DNA of 13,687 bases from DASXRU01 sp033856235 (GCA_033856235.1 JAWVFI010000012.1:1-13687); one strand, 5' to 3'; positions 7,283 to 13,687 are shown, counted from the first letter of the stretch. Made by a program: numbers and translations. Notes: generated by a model not told the origin, from the letters alone.

Positions 7283-7400
7283 GCAAGCTAAAGCTTGAAC
7301 TCTATACACCTGCAGCGGAAGTTGAGCTTGAAATCTATACACTTGGAGCGGAATTGAGCTTCAATACATACAGGTGTATACAGTTCAAACTTCAGTTTGC
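7283..7400. repeat. Family D inverted-repeat element with internal partial copies
   Basis: Outer arms 7283-7312 and 7371-7400 match in inverted orientation at 26 of 30 positions. They share TTGAACT, then TATACACCTG. Between them are two related direct copies with a period near 32 bases (around 7314-7333 and 7346-7365, each with GAGCTT after an AGCGGAA-like start). The arm ends contain GCAA-CT-AAG-TTG-type palindromes, like the small hairpin at 12290-12305. This element occupies most of the 286-base gap between the M23 and L,D-transpeptidase genes; no gene was seen in the gap. Confidence 0.8.
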
Positions 7401-7527
7401 TCCGGCCGAAGTCTTCGCGATATGTGGTTAATCCCAACGCTGGATCGTGGGAATGCCCATTGCAGGTAGGAACTGGAAAGCTAGAATCATCTGTATTGGA
7501 AAAGCAAACATCCCAGGGAGCAACGAA

Positions 7528-8991
7528 ATGAAAAAAGGTCTAATTCTTCTTCTTTGTCTGGCCGCAGGTTTCTTGCTGGTGAGTTGTACCGAACCCACCA
7601 ATCCCACCAACAAGAACGCGACACCGGCTGCCACCCCAATTGCCGCGGCGTCGCCGCTGGCGGCGGAGGAGAAGGCGGCAATCGCGCAACCCGTTACGCT
7701 GCCGGTGCTCGACGCCTTCTTTGCCGATGAATCGTTTCCCGCGTTACTCAAGACGCGTTTGCAACTGACTGATGACCAAATCGCCAAACTCAAGGAGTTG
7801 GCTCACGCGGAGACAGCAAAACTAAGCGACGCTAACGCCGGTGAAGTGGAAGGCGCGACCGCTAAGGCACGAGAGTCGGCCGAAGAAAAACTGAAGGCCC
7901 TGCTTGGCGAAGAGAAAGCGGGACAACTCGCAATCCTGGTTCGCGAACGTTGGAGCGATGCTGGAGAGGCCACGACCGGGAAAACCGCGGCGGCGACCGC
8001 GAACCCGACTACTCCGGAAGAATTTGCCGCTCGCGCCCCGAACACGGTGCCGACCGACTCTCGCATTGTCGTCAATGCGCCCGCGTATCGGATGGATGTT
8101 TTCGACCAGGGTCGCCTGGTAAAGTCATACAAGATCGGCATCGGGTACCCGCAGTTTCCCTTGCCCACCGCATTGCGCAAAGCGCGCACAATTATTTTCA
8201 ACCCGACCTGGACGCCGCCCGATGAACCATGGGTGGCGAAAATGGCGAACATTAAAGTGGGTGAGAAAGTGGACGCCGGCAGCGCTTTGAATCCGCTCGG
8301 GCCCATCAAGATCCCGATCGGCCAGCCATCGTTGATTCATGGCGGCAAGTCGCCGGCGAAGCTCGGTACCTTTGCTTCACACGGATGCGTCGGCTTGACC
8401 ACGCCGCAGGTCAGAGACTTTGCCAAAGTGCTTGCCGACATCAGCGGCGCGAAGTTGAGCGACGCTGACCTCGCGCGTTACGCGCGTGACAAAACACAAA
8501 CGAAGCAGTTGAAACTTGAGAAAGACGTCCCGGTCGAGCTGCGCTATGAAACCATCGTTGCGGAGGACGGCAAGCTGCACGTCTATCGCGACGTTTACGA
8601 TCAGCACACAAACACTGAAGAGAATCTGCGCGAAGTTCTGAAGGCAAACGGCTTGAAGCTCGAGGACCTGACAGCGGAGGAGCACGCGCAGGTGATGGAT
8701 GCGTTGGCGCAAATGTCCGGCAAGTCGGGAGCAAGTGTCGCTCGCGCGACGCCGGTCGCAAAGCAAACCCCATCGCCAGAATCATCGCCTGGTGTGGCGA
8801 AGGCAAAGGCCGGCGCTCCGCTCAAGAAAACCCCGCGCGCGGGCAAGAACCAGAAGGAGATCGTTATTGAAATTGCGGCGTTGAAAGGAAAAGGCTATCC
8901 CGCGCCTTTGAACCTGGATACAGGCAGCGGTAAGGCGCCGCCTGCCCTGGCCGCAACAAAACCCGAAGCGCCGCCGGTTGCGAAACCTTAG
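7528..8991 (+). CDS. Lipoprotein L,D-transpeptidase (YkuD) with Spy-like N-terminal helices
   Basis: L,D-transpeptidases make 3-3 peptidoglycan cross-links or attach proteins to peptidoglycan through a catalytic cysteine. The ATG at 7528 has AGGGAG at 7515-7520 and gives 487 residues. Residues 1-20 form a lipoprotein signal ending in the lipobox LVSC (Cys20). A Thr/Ala/Pro linker follows. Residues 58-142 are helical and contain LQLTDDQIAKLKELAH, a pattern seen in periplasmic LTxxQ/Spy-like proteins. The YkuD domain spans about 176-305 with His271 and the active-site motif SHGCVGLTT (Cys287). Residues 325-360 are probably still part of the fold. The tail from about 400 is rich in Ala, Pro and Lys and looks disordered. 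The ribosome-binding site and the repeat-filled gap upstream suggest its own transcript. It converges on the dusB-like gene. Confidence 0.88.
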   Translation: MKKGLILLLCLAAGFLLVSCTEPTNPTNKNATPAATPIAAASPLAAEEKAAIAQPVTLPVLDAFFADESFPALLKTRLQLTDDQIAKLKELAHAETAKLSDANAGEVEGATAKARESAEEKLKALLGEEKAGQLAILVRERWSDAGEATTGKTAAATANPTTPEEFAARAPNTVPTDSRIVVNAPAYRMDVFDQGRLVKSYKIGIGYPQFPLPTALRKARTIIFNPTWTPPDEPWVAKMANIKVGEKVDAGSALNPLGPIKIPIGQPSLIHGGKSPAKLGTFASHGCVGLTTPQVRDFAKVLADISGAKLSDADLARYARDKTQTKQLKLEKDVPVELRYETIVAEDGKLHVYRDVYDQHTNTEENLREVLKANGLKLEDLTAEEHAQVMDALAQMSGKSGASVARATPVAKQTPSPESSPGVAKAKAGAPLKKTPRAGKNQKEIVIEIAALKGKGYPAPLNLDTGSGKAPPALAATKPEAPPVAKP

Positions 8992-9094
8992 TGACGGCCT
9001 CACGACTGTAGGGGCGGCCCTCCGTGGCCGCCCCCTTCGTTCCCCAAACCGATCCGTTAACAAAAACTTGGCATCACTGCCCGACTGGTCGCCA

Positions 9095-9244
9095 CGGCTC
9101 TGCCGCCTGATGTGCGGAAGGCCTCCGGCCTTCCGTCCTACGTCCAAAAAATTTGGGGCTGTGCCCCAGCCCAGGGCGCAGCCCCAACAAACCAGGACTT
9201 TATCGGAAAGGCATAGCCTTTCCGCACATCAGACGGCACAGCCG
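9095..9244. repeat. Family B element nested inside the family A element
   Basis: The outer arms 9095-9135 and 9204-9244 are imperfect inverted copies. Both carry CGGCT-x-TGCCG, then CTGATGTGCGGAA, then a GGCC- or GCC-centred hairpin ending TTCCG. The module order equals that at 5065-5183, but the segment joining the modules differs between the two copies while matching within each copy. The centre is a separate palindrome at 9153-9187. Confidence 0.85.
9153..9187. repeat. Innermost 14-bp palindrome of the nested element
   Basis: TTGGGGCTGTGCCC (9153-9166) pairs with GGGCGCAGCCCCAA (9174-9187) with one mismatch around a 7-nt loop. It is the third palindromic layer inside 9007-9315. Confidence 0.85.
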
Positions 9245-9310
9245 CAACTCCATTCACAGGTTTCTCTTTTGAGTGAATCGTGCGAAGGGGTGGGGCACGG
9301 AGTGTCGCCC

Positions 9311-10372
9311 CTACAGAACATTCGCGGCTTCGCAGGAATCCAAGGCCGGCGCTTCTTCGACCGGAACTCCAGCTTCGCCGAAATACTGTCGGCCGGCCTC
9401 AATCGTTTCAAAGTATTCGGAAATGCGCCCGAGGATTTCATCGACTGAATGTGAATGGTAAACGGCAGTGCGAAACAGCGCGCCGCCCTGCAGTCCGCGG
9501 GTAAACTGTCCGGCCAACTGCTTCATCCTACCAATGGCCGCCAACTCCGGCATGTCTTCACGCAACATGTCGAAATACTCCAATAAAACATTTCGCTTGT
9601 CTTCCAACGTCGGTTGAAAAACGTCGCGGCCGTGCATCGCGTCTTCAACCTGCCGAAAGATCCAGGGATTAGCCATGGCGCCGCGGCCAATTAACACGCC
9701 GTCACAACCGGTTTCGCGAAAGCGGGCGAACGTCTGCTCAATCGTCGTTACGTCGCCGCTGCCAGACACGGGGACGCCCACCGCTTGTTTCACCTGCCGG
9801 ACGAGGTCCCAGTTAGCCAGGCCGCGATAACCCTGCTCTTTCGTTCGTCCGTGTAAAGCGATGTGCTCCGCGCCGCATGCTTCGGCCAGTTTTGCCGTAT
9901 CGACGGCATTGATGGTGTGGTCGTAGAAGCCGGCGCGAATCTTCACCGTCAAAGGAATCGTAATCGTTCTCTTGATCTCTTTGAGAATCGTCTCCAAACG
10001 TTGATGGTCCTTTAGAAGACCTGAGCCGCCGCCGTGCTTCACTACCTTTGGAGCCGGACAGCCACAGTTTACGTCCAGCATATCGGCGCCCATCTCTTCG
10101 GCCATCTCGGCGGCCAGGCGCATGCGTTCCGGCTGTCCGCCAAATATTTGCACGGCGAAGGGCCGCTCGGTCTCATAAAACCGCATCTGGCGTTTTGATT
10201 TCGGATTGTTGCGCGTGAGGCCTTCGACGGAGATAAATTCTGAGACGGTTAGCCCCACGCCGCCGCGACTCTTCACCAGCCGGCGAAACGAGATATCAGT
10301 CACACCAGCCATCGGAGAAAGAATCAGTGGCGGCTTAATCTCAATATCCCGAATGTGAAAAGCTTTAGTCAT
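9311..10372 (-). CDS. dusB: tRNA-dihydrouridine synthase, DusB-like
   Basis: Dus enzymes use FMN and NADPH to reduce specific uridines in tRNA to dihydrouridine in the cytoplasm. The 353-residue TIM-barrel protein has LSPMAGVTDISFRRL (18-32), the active-site stretch DVNCGCPAPKV (100-110, catalytic Cys105), KHGGGSGLL (112-120), the FMN-phosphate motifs SGSGD (203-207) and GRGAM (229-233), and a C-terminal helical domain. The ATG at 10372 was preferred over a TTG at 10381. The AGGA upstream is about ten bases from the ATG but only about two from the TTG. The TAG stop lies inside the family A repeat arm, so the last codon (Leu) and the stop are formed by repeat sequence. The subfamily (DusB rather than another Dus) is judged from overall similarity only. 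Confidence 0.93.
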   Translation of the reverse strand: MTKAFHIRDIEIKPPLILSPMAGVTDISFRRLVKSRGGVGLTVSEFISVEGLTRNNPKSKRQMRFYETERPFAVQIFGGQPERMRLAAEMAEEMGADMLDVNCGCPAPKVVKHGGGSGLLKDHQRLETILKEIKRTITIPLTVKIRAGFYDHTINAVDTAKLAEACGAEHIALHGRTKEQGYRGLANWDLVRQVKQAVGVPVSGSGDVTTIEQTFARFRETGCDGVLIGRGAMANPWIFRQVEDAMHGRDVFQPTLEDKRNVLLEYFDMLREDMPELAAIGRMKQLAGQFTRGLQGGALFRTAVYHSHSVDEILGRISEYFETIEAGRQYFGEAGVPVEEAPALDSCEAANVL

Positions 10373-10393
10373 TAAATCCAATATCCTGCAGAT

Positions 10394-10440
10394 GTTTAGC
10401 GTCGGGCTACGAAACCCCTAGGGCGTTTACTCTAAACGGC
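10394..10440. repeat. Degenerate family C half-element in a divergent intergenic region
   Basis: Bases 10394-10410 match the left arm of the family C repeat near 13006 at 16 of 17 positions (GTTTAGCG-x-CGGGCTAC). The expected inverted partner is only weakly preserved, as TCTAAACGGC at 10431-10440. A short hairpin (CGTTT-ACTCT-AAACG) lies at 10424-10438. It sits between the divergent dusB-like and TPR-like genes. Confidence 0.45.
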
Positions 10441-10503
10441 GCAAGTGGTTCAATGTCGAACACAAATTCCTGATCAGTAGATTAACTGGGCCCGATTATA
10501 GCA

Positions 10504-11004
10504 ATGCAATTGAAACTCATCCAAAGTGGCGGCCTGGCGTGGGCCATTATCTATGCCGCCTTCATCATTTGGATTTACGCGACTGAACCCCGTTCGTTAC
10601 GCGAAGTGGCAACGAATTCCCAGGTAGCCGCGGGGACGTATCAGGTAGATCTGGAGAAATTCAACAACGCCCTGGGAATGTTCCGCCGGGAGCAGTTTCG
10701 GGCCGCGCGTGACGAGTGGAGCCGCGCCGATCCGGGAACTCAGGACGCAGTCACTCAGTTCTATATTGCCTATTCTTTCTATCGCGAGGGTTGGGGGCGG
10801 GTTTACGACGACGACACTTTATTCAAACAGGGCTTGGAAGCGGTGAATCGCGCGATCAGCCTGGCGCCAAATCAATCGCTGACGGTGGCCGATCCTGACT
10901 TGCAGTTACACACAGCCGCGGAGTTGAAGGCCGAACTGGAACAGGGTACAGAACAAAGCCTCGGCGACCTGAACCCGCTGAAGGTTTTTCGCAAACGCAA
11001 ATGA
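10504..11004 (+). CDS. TPR-like single-pass membrane protein of unknown function
   Basis: I do not recognise a specific family. The 166-residue protein has one hydrophobic helix at about 11-27 and then a soluble, mainly helical part. Residues 46-122 look like two degenerate tetratricopeptide-type helix pairs: NNALGMFRREQFRAARDEW, QFYIAYSFYREG, then FKQGLEAVNRAISLAPNQ. This suggests a protein-binding role near the membrane. The C-terminus is basic (FRKRK). The ATG at 10504 lacks a visible ribosome-binding site; GATTAT at 10494-10499 lies so close that a leaderless mRNA is possible. The stop overlaps the next start by four bases (ATGA), which indicates translational coupling. The two products probably work together. 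Confidence 0.7.
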   Translation: MQLKLIQSGGLAWAIIYAAFIIWIYATEPRSLREVATNSQVAAGTYQVDLEKFNNALGMFRREQFRAARDEWSRADPGTQDAVTQFYIAYSFYREGWGRVYDDDTLFKQGLEAVNRAISLAPNQSLTVADPDLQLHTAAELKAELEQGTEQSLGDLNPLKVFRKRK

Positions 11005-11735
11005 CCGACTACATTGCTCGCAATCGCGCCCTGATGCGTTTTCTCGTGTTGCCCACGATCTTCCTGACCGTAGTGTTGCTGGGAGGAGTTCGCGTCAGCT
11101 CTGATGCGCGGGACTTTGTCTTTCTGGCGCCGCCATTAATTACGCTGATACTCGCGGCGTTGCTCATGGTCCTCTTTGTCCGTGCCGGCGCTTTGGATCT
11201 GCGTCTCTGGATCAGAAGCGATCAACCGACTCTCACCAATGTTTCTAATTCCCTGTTACTGCTGTCGGTTTTCTTTGCTTCGGCGCAGGCCTTTAATTCC
11301 GTGTTGCCGGAGAGCGGACTATTTCACTGGCTCTTCTCGTTCTTTTTTCTCTGGACACTCTGGAACAACCAGTTTGCCCAGTTTGATGCGCGACGCCTGC
11401 TACGCAGTCTGGTCGTGCTATTTGGCACCGCGTTCGTGCTCAAGCATTTGTTGCTGGCCGGCTTTTATGGGCCTTCAGAGGGATGGTTGAAGAAGATTGC
11501 GGGGGTAGTGCTGCAGGGGATATCGCTCGGCACGATTGATTTGCCGGCTTATGCGCCGGCCACGGGCTACATCTCTTTCTTCACACTCGCGCTGTATGTA
11601 GTCGGCTTGGTGCTGCTGACCCCGGCGCCTGATCGGTCCGAGCCTGCAGATGGGCAAAAACTTCTCAAGGCGAAACCTAAACTTTCGTCTGACGAGCAAT
11701 TGGAGGCTCTCAGAGAATTGGTGCGGGCTTTGTAG
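11001..11735 (+). CDS. Six-helix membrane protein of unknown function
   Basis: The 244-residue protein has hydrophobic segments at about 12-29, 40-61, 83-99, 106-122, 135-154 and 188-206, so about six membrane helices. The C-terminus is a cytoplasmic-looking charged tail (SSDEQLEALRELVRAL). No catalytic motif or transporter signature is recognised. The start overlaps the stop of the TPR-like gene (ATGA at 11001-11004), so the two form one operon. The TAG stop at 11733-11735 is nucleotides 3-5 of a family A repeat arm, and the final Leu codon also uses the first repeat bases. Confidence 0.75.
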   Translation: MTDYIARNRALMRFLVLPTIFLTVVLLGGVRVSSDARDFVFLAPPLITLILAALLMVLFVRAGALDLRLWIRSDQPTLTNVSNSLLLLSVFFASAQAFNSVLPESGLFHWLFSFFFLWTLWNNQFAQFDARRLLRSLVVLFGTAFVLKHLLLAGFYGPSEGWLKKIAGVVLQGISLGTIDLPAYAPATGYISFFTLALYVVGLVLLTPAPDRSEPADGQKLLKAKPKLSSDEQLEALRELVRAL

Positions 11736-11830
11736 GGGTGGCACTCCGTGGCCACCCCCTTCGTTCCGAGTGGCAGCTCTTTTCAAAGCCTCCACGACGA
11801 AGGGGGCGGCCACGGAGTGCCGACCCTACA
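11731..11830. repeat. Family A inverted-repeat element, 100 bp, between convergent genes
   Basis: Arms 11731-11763 and 11798-11830 are inverted copies with 30 of 33 matches and a 34-bp spacer. Both arms supply the TAG stop codon of the gene they touch: 11733-11735 for the plus-strand membrane protein and 11826-11828 for the minus-strand DUF4199 protein. The gap between the two convergent genes is therefore made entirely of the element. A role as a two-way terminator is plausible, though T tracts are weak (CCCCTTCGTT). Confidence 0.92.
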
Positions 11831-12269
11831 ACCTCCTCTTCAATATCAGCGTTACAAACACGGACAGGATGGTGCCAATAAATGCCAGGCCAATGATTAG
11901 CCCGGCGAAAGCTTTAACCAGGATTGGGCCTGTAATCTCACCATTAGGCCCTACGTGGCCGGCCTGTTGCATGAGTCCGGGACCAACCAGCACGAGCACG
12001 AGGGCGAAGAAGATAGCGGTCAATACTGCATATGTAATAGCAATGGCCACGCCCGTCTTCATACCCTCGCCGAAGGTCAGGCCGCCGTTGTTCGCTGCGC
12101 GCTTGTCGCTGATGCCCAACGCGAGAACAATAATCCCCGCGACATTGAAAACCACTGTGTCGAAGATAGCCGCCCGCGTCTGATCCAAGTGCAATCCCCA
12201 ATGCTTCAGCGCTATCCAAACTGCGATGATGACTGCCACGAGTAGTCCGTACTTGAGGGCTCTTTTCAT
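11826..12269 (-). CDS. DUF4199-family membrane protein
   Basis: The function of this family is not known. The 147-residue protein has four predicted membrane helices (about 7-24, 35-52, 71-95, 117-141). Recognisable family features are FDTVVFNVAGIIVLALGISD and GGLTFGEGMKTGVAIA. The C-terminus is basic (LKRRL). The start is ATG at 12267-12269 because AAGGAG lies five to six bases upstream; an ATG eight codons earlier (12291-12293) falls in a palindrome with no ribosome-binding site. The stop TAG lies in a family A repeat arm. The preceding gene on the same strand (L,D-transpeptidase) ends 43 bases upstream, so the two may share a transcript. Confidence 0.8.
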   Translation of the reverse strand: MKRALKYGLLVAVIIAVWIALKHWGLHLDQTRAAIFDTVVFNVAGIIVLALGISDKRAANNGGLTFGEGMKTGVAIAITYAVLTAIFFALVLVLVGPGLMQQAGHVGPNGEITGPILVKAFAGLIIGLAFIGTILSVFVTLILKRRL

Positions 12270-12289
12270 GCTGGCTCCTTCGTTGTTAT

Positions 12290-12305
12290 GCAAACTAAAG
12301 TTTGC
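12290..12305. repeat. Short family D-type palindrome
   Basis: GCAAACT (12290-12296) pairs with AGTTTGC (12299-12305) around two bases. It resembles the arm ends of the 7283-7400 element. It lies in the 43-base gap between the L,D-transpeptidase and DUF4199 genes. No T tract follows. Confidence 0.6.
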
Positions 12306-12312
12306 GTTACGA

Positions 12313-12927
12313 TTAGGGTTCGATCGTTAGGGGCGTGCGAATTTCGACAGCGTCGTAGAGTTCCTTCATGCTCACATCGTCCAAGGCGACGCACCCCCAC
12401 GTCCAATCGCTGCCCGCACCGCGGCCGTGAATGTAAATGGTTCCGCCCAGCGCGGTATTCTGCAGCGGCGTAACTTTTCTGTTCAGCGCATTGATGATCC
12501 TTGTGTACTGCGCTTTGGTGATCAAGCCATCACGCAAACCGCGCTCGGCGTGTTCGGCGTTTGGGTAGCTCACCCCGAGCGAGAGATAGAAAGCGCTCTG
12601 TGGGTTCTTTGTAAAAATATAGAAGCTGCCTTCGGGAGTCCGGCGGTCTCCCGCGCGAACCTTGTTTCCGACGGGACTCAATCCGAGGCCCACCCGATAA
12701 GTCCGCACGAGCTGGCCATCGGCAAAGAGCAAAAGCTCGCGCTGGCCTTTCTTGACTACGATACTGGGTTTGTTTAGTGGAAGGGTTAAGGTCGCTTTGA
12801 TTGTTATAGCCGGAGCGACCTGGACCCCACCCTTTGGTATTGGATCCGATTTTGCGGTGGGAACCTGACAGGCCAGCGAACCGCAGAGCAGTAGTAAGGT
12901 CAGAGCCAGGCCGTGGAATCTAGTCAC
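12313..12927 (-). CDS. Lipoprotein L,D-transpeptidase (YkuD), WGC active-site variant
   Basis: A second peptidoglycan L,D-transpeptidase, or a related enzyme that trims or transfers peptide stems, 204 residues long. Residues 1-20 are a lipoprotein-type signal with LACQ (Cys20). The YkuD domain spans about 55-202: IVVKKGQRELLLFADGQLVR, then GDRRTPEGSFYIF (93-105), His167 in IHGRGAG, and DWTWGCVAL with Cys179. The position before GC is Trp, where the other enzyme in this window has His; DWTxGC forms are common in one YkuD subgroup. The start is GTG at 12925-12927 with no good ribosome-binding site, so it is uncertain by a few codons. It lies downstream of mreB on the same strand, 209 bases away. 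The pairing fits a cell-wall role. Confidence 0.88.
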   Translation of the reverse strand: MTRFHGLALTLLLLCGSLACQVPTAKSDPIPKGGVQVAPAITIKATLTLPLNKPSIVVKKGQRELLLFADGQLVRTYRVGLGLSPVGNKVRAGDRRTPEGSFYIFTKNPQSAFYLSLGVSYPNAEHAERGLRDGLITKAQYTRIINALNRKVTPLQNTALGGTIYIHGRGAGSDWTWGCVALDDVSMKELYDAVEIRTPLTIEP

Positions 12928-13003
12928 AGCCCGGGATGATACTCCGAATCAGCGAGAACGTTGAGTTTTTCGAATGATGGACGGGCTTTCCGACACGCTC
13001 ACT

Positions 13004-13072
13004 CCGTTTAGCGGCGGGCTACCGCCCGCCGTCTTACGATGGAACGGCGGGCAGAAGCCCGCCGCTAAACGG
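13004..13072. repeat. Family C inverted-repeat element, 69 bp
   Basis: Arms 13004-13032 and 13044-13072 match inverted at 27 of 29 positions, beginning CCGTTTAGCGGCGGGCT. Each arm also folds on itself through GGCGGGC and GCCCGCC. It sits between mreB and the downstream L,D-transpeptidase. A lone family B terminal hairpin (GCGGC-AAA-GCCGC, 13095-13107) follows 22 bases later. No gene is visible in 12928-13136. Confidence 0.88.
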
Positions 13073-13094
13073 TAAGGATTGCATTACCTCCGCG

Positions 13095-13107
13095 GCGGCA
13101 AAGCCGC
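13095..13107. repeat. Solo family B terminal hairpin
   Basis: GCGGC-AAA-GCCGC is identical to the end module of the 5065-5183 element (5170-5182). It lies 29 bases past the mreB stop on the minus strand. Confidence 0.6.
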
Positions 13108-13136
13108 GACCTACCGCGTCATCTACGCGCAACTCA

Positions 13137-13687
13137 CTACCAGTTCACCACCAGCTTTTCGGAGTCTTCCCACACCGGTGTGTCCTGCCGAATCGCTGCG
13201 CGCTGCAGTTTCTCCGGTTCAGCCAGGAGGCGGCCGGCACCGAGGGCCACCGCGGTTAGCGGATCGTCGGGCGTTACTACATGCAGGCTCAGATCGGTTT
13301 GCAAACGCTCGGCCATTCCTTTCAACAATGCCCCGCCCCCGGTCAGAACCACTCCCGAATAGTAGATATCGGCGGTCACTTCGGGCTTAGCGTCTTCAAT
13401 CATTCGCCGTATCGCCGCGCTGATCTGGGCCAAAATCGGCTCCAGGGCCGTGCGGACTTCGCCCGATCCAATCTGTACCGGAAGCGCCGCACCGTTTGCG
13501 AGTTGCTTGCCGACAATCTCGACCGGCGCCGAGTTGCTCTGACCATCGGAGGCCGCGCCCAGCTCGATCTTCAATCGTTCAGCGGTGCGCTCGCCGATTT
13601 GAATGCCATGCTGGACCCGAACGTAGTCTCTGACAGCTTCATCCATGGCGTTGCCGGCCCCGGGCAGACTCGCCGAGCTTACTATTC
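13137..13687 (-). CDS. mreB: Rod shape-determining protein MreB, 5' part beyond the window
   Basis: MreB is the bacterial actin homologue that guides lateral wall synthesis at the inner membrane. About 183 C-terminal codons are present of a usual length near 340. GNAMDEAVRDYVR and IGERTAERLKIELG are the characteristic subdomain IIA motifs. SGVVLTGGGALLKGMAERL is the C-terminal nucleotide-binding segment, and DPLTAVALGAGRLL follows. The frame is open through the right edge, and the coding upstream of the Met at 13646 (PGAGNAMDEA) shows this Met is internal. The C-terminal extension (EPEKLQRAAIRQDTPVWEDS) is longer than the classic MreB end. A divergent MreB paralogue cannot be excluded. Confidence 0.9.
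   Translation of the reverse strand, partial: IVSSASLPGAGNAMDEAVRDYVRVQHGIQIGERTAERLKIELGAASDGQSNSAPVEIVGKQLANGAALPVQIGSGEVRTALEPILAQISAAIRRMIEDAKPEVTADIYYSGVVLTGGGALLKGMAERLQTDLSLHVVTPDDPLTAVALGAGRLLAEPEKLQRAAIRQDTPVWEDSEKLVVNW

Larger units (their letters stand above)
9007..9315. repeat. Family A element, 309 bp, enclosing other palindromes
   Basis: The outer arms 9007-9039 and 9283-9315 are inverted copies with 28 of 33 matches. The left arm is identical to 2671-2703. The 243-bp interior contains a family B element (9095-9244). The right arm overlaps the 3' end of the convergent dusB-like gene: its TAG stop (9311-9313) is nucleotides 3-5 of the arm. The left arm lies 15 bases past the L,D-transpeptidase stop. 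The element therefore spans essentially the whole gap between two convergent genes and could act as a bidirectional terminator. Confidence 0.88.

Noticed and set aside
7283..7400. Possible CRISPR array
   Set aside because: Copies are few, imperfect, partly inverted and without unique spacers of even length. No cas gene is nearby.
7246..7431. Short plus-strand open frame between the M23 and L,D-transpeptidase genes
   Set aside because: It is made of the family D repeat units, which explains its repetitive peptide.

Overview
The window looks like chromosomal housekeeping DNA from a free-living Gram-negative bacterium with fairly high G+C. The best guess is an Acidobacteriota (Blastocatellia-like) genome. 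That rests on the sugar-dehydrogenase/DUF4214 fusion, a DUF4199 protein and the many palindromic intergenic repeats. It is inference; no rRNA or other decisive marker is present. No phage, plasmid, transposase, CRISPR array, tRNA or rRNA was seen.

Layout. Bases 1-2062 (minus) hold the rpsO-pnp pair: S15 (GTG start) followed by PNPase, which runs off the left edge. Strong hairpins lie between the two genes, and a hairpin overlaps the rpsO Shine-Dalgarno. A small secreted DUF4177-like protein (2226-2549, minus) lies upstream. Bases 2760-4970 (minus) hold a secreted PQQ-type sugar dehydrogenase with a C-terminal DUF4214 region, interrupted by an in-frame TAG at 3030-3032. Divergent from it is a plus-strand run: type II NADH dehydrogenase (5270-6502), a membrane-anchored M23 peptidase (6525-7241) and a large lipoprotein L,D-transpeptidase (7528-8991). 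A DusB-like tRNA-dihydrouridine synthase (9311-10372, minus) converges on this run. A two-gene plus-strand operon of unknown function follows (TPR-like membrane protein and a six-helix membrane protein, 10504-11735). It converges on a DUF4199 membrane protein (11826-12269, minus). Upstream of that, on the same strand, are a second L,D-transpeptidase (12313-12927) and the 3' part of mreB (13137 to the right edge). Four genes concern peptidoglycan or cell shape (M23, two L,D-transpeptidases, MreB), but they are not in one operon.

The most unusual content is between the genes. At least four families of palindromic repeat (called A-D here) fill the intergenic spaces. Family A is a 33-nt arm starting TGTAGGGG, used as inverted pairs at 2671-2759, 9007-9315 and 11731-11830. 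In three genes the stop codon is exactly nucleotides 3-5 (TAG) of an A arm. At a fourth gene end the arm directly abuts the stop codon. The 9007-9315 copy is nested: A arms enclose family B arms, which enclose a further 14-bp palindrome. Family B also separates the divergent sugar-dehydrogenase and NADH-dehydrogenase genes with perfect 23-nt arms.
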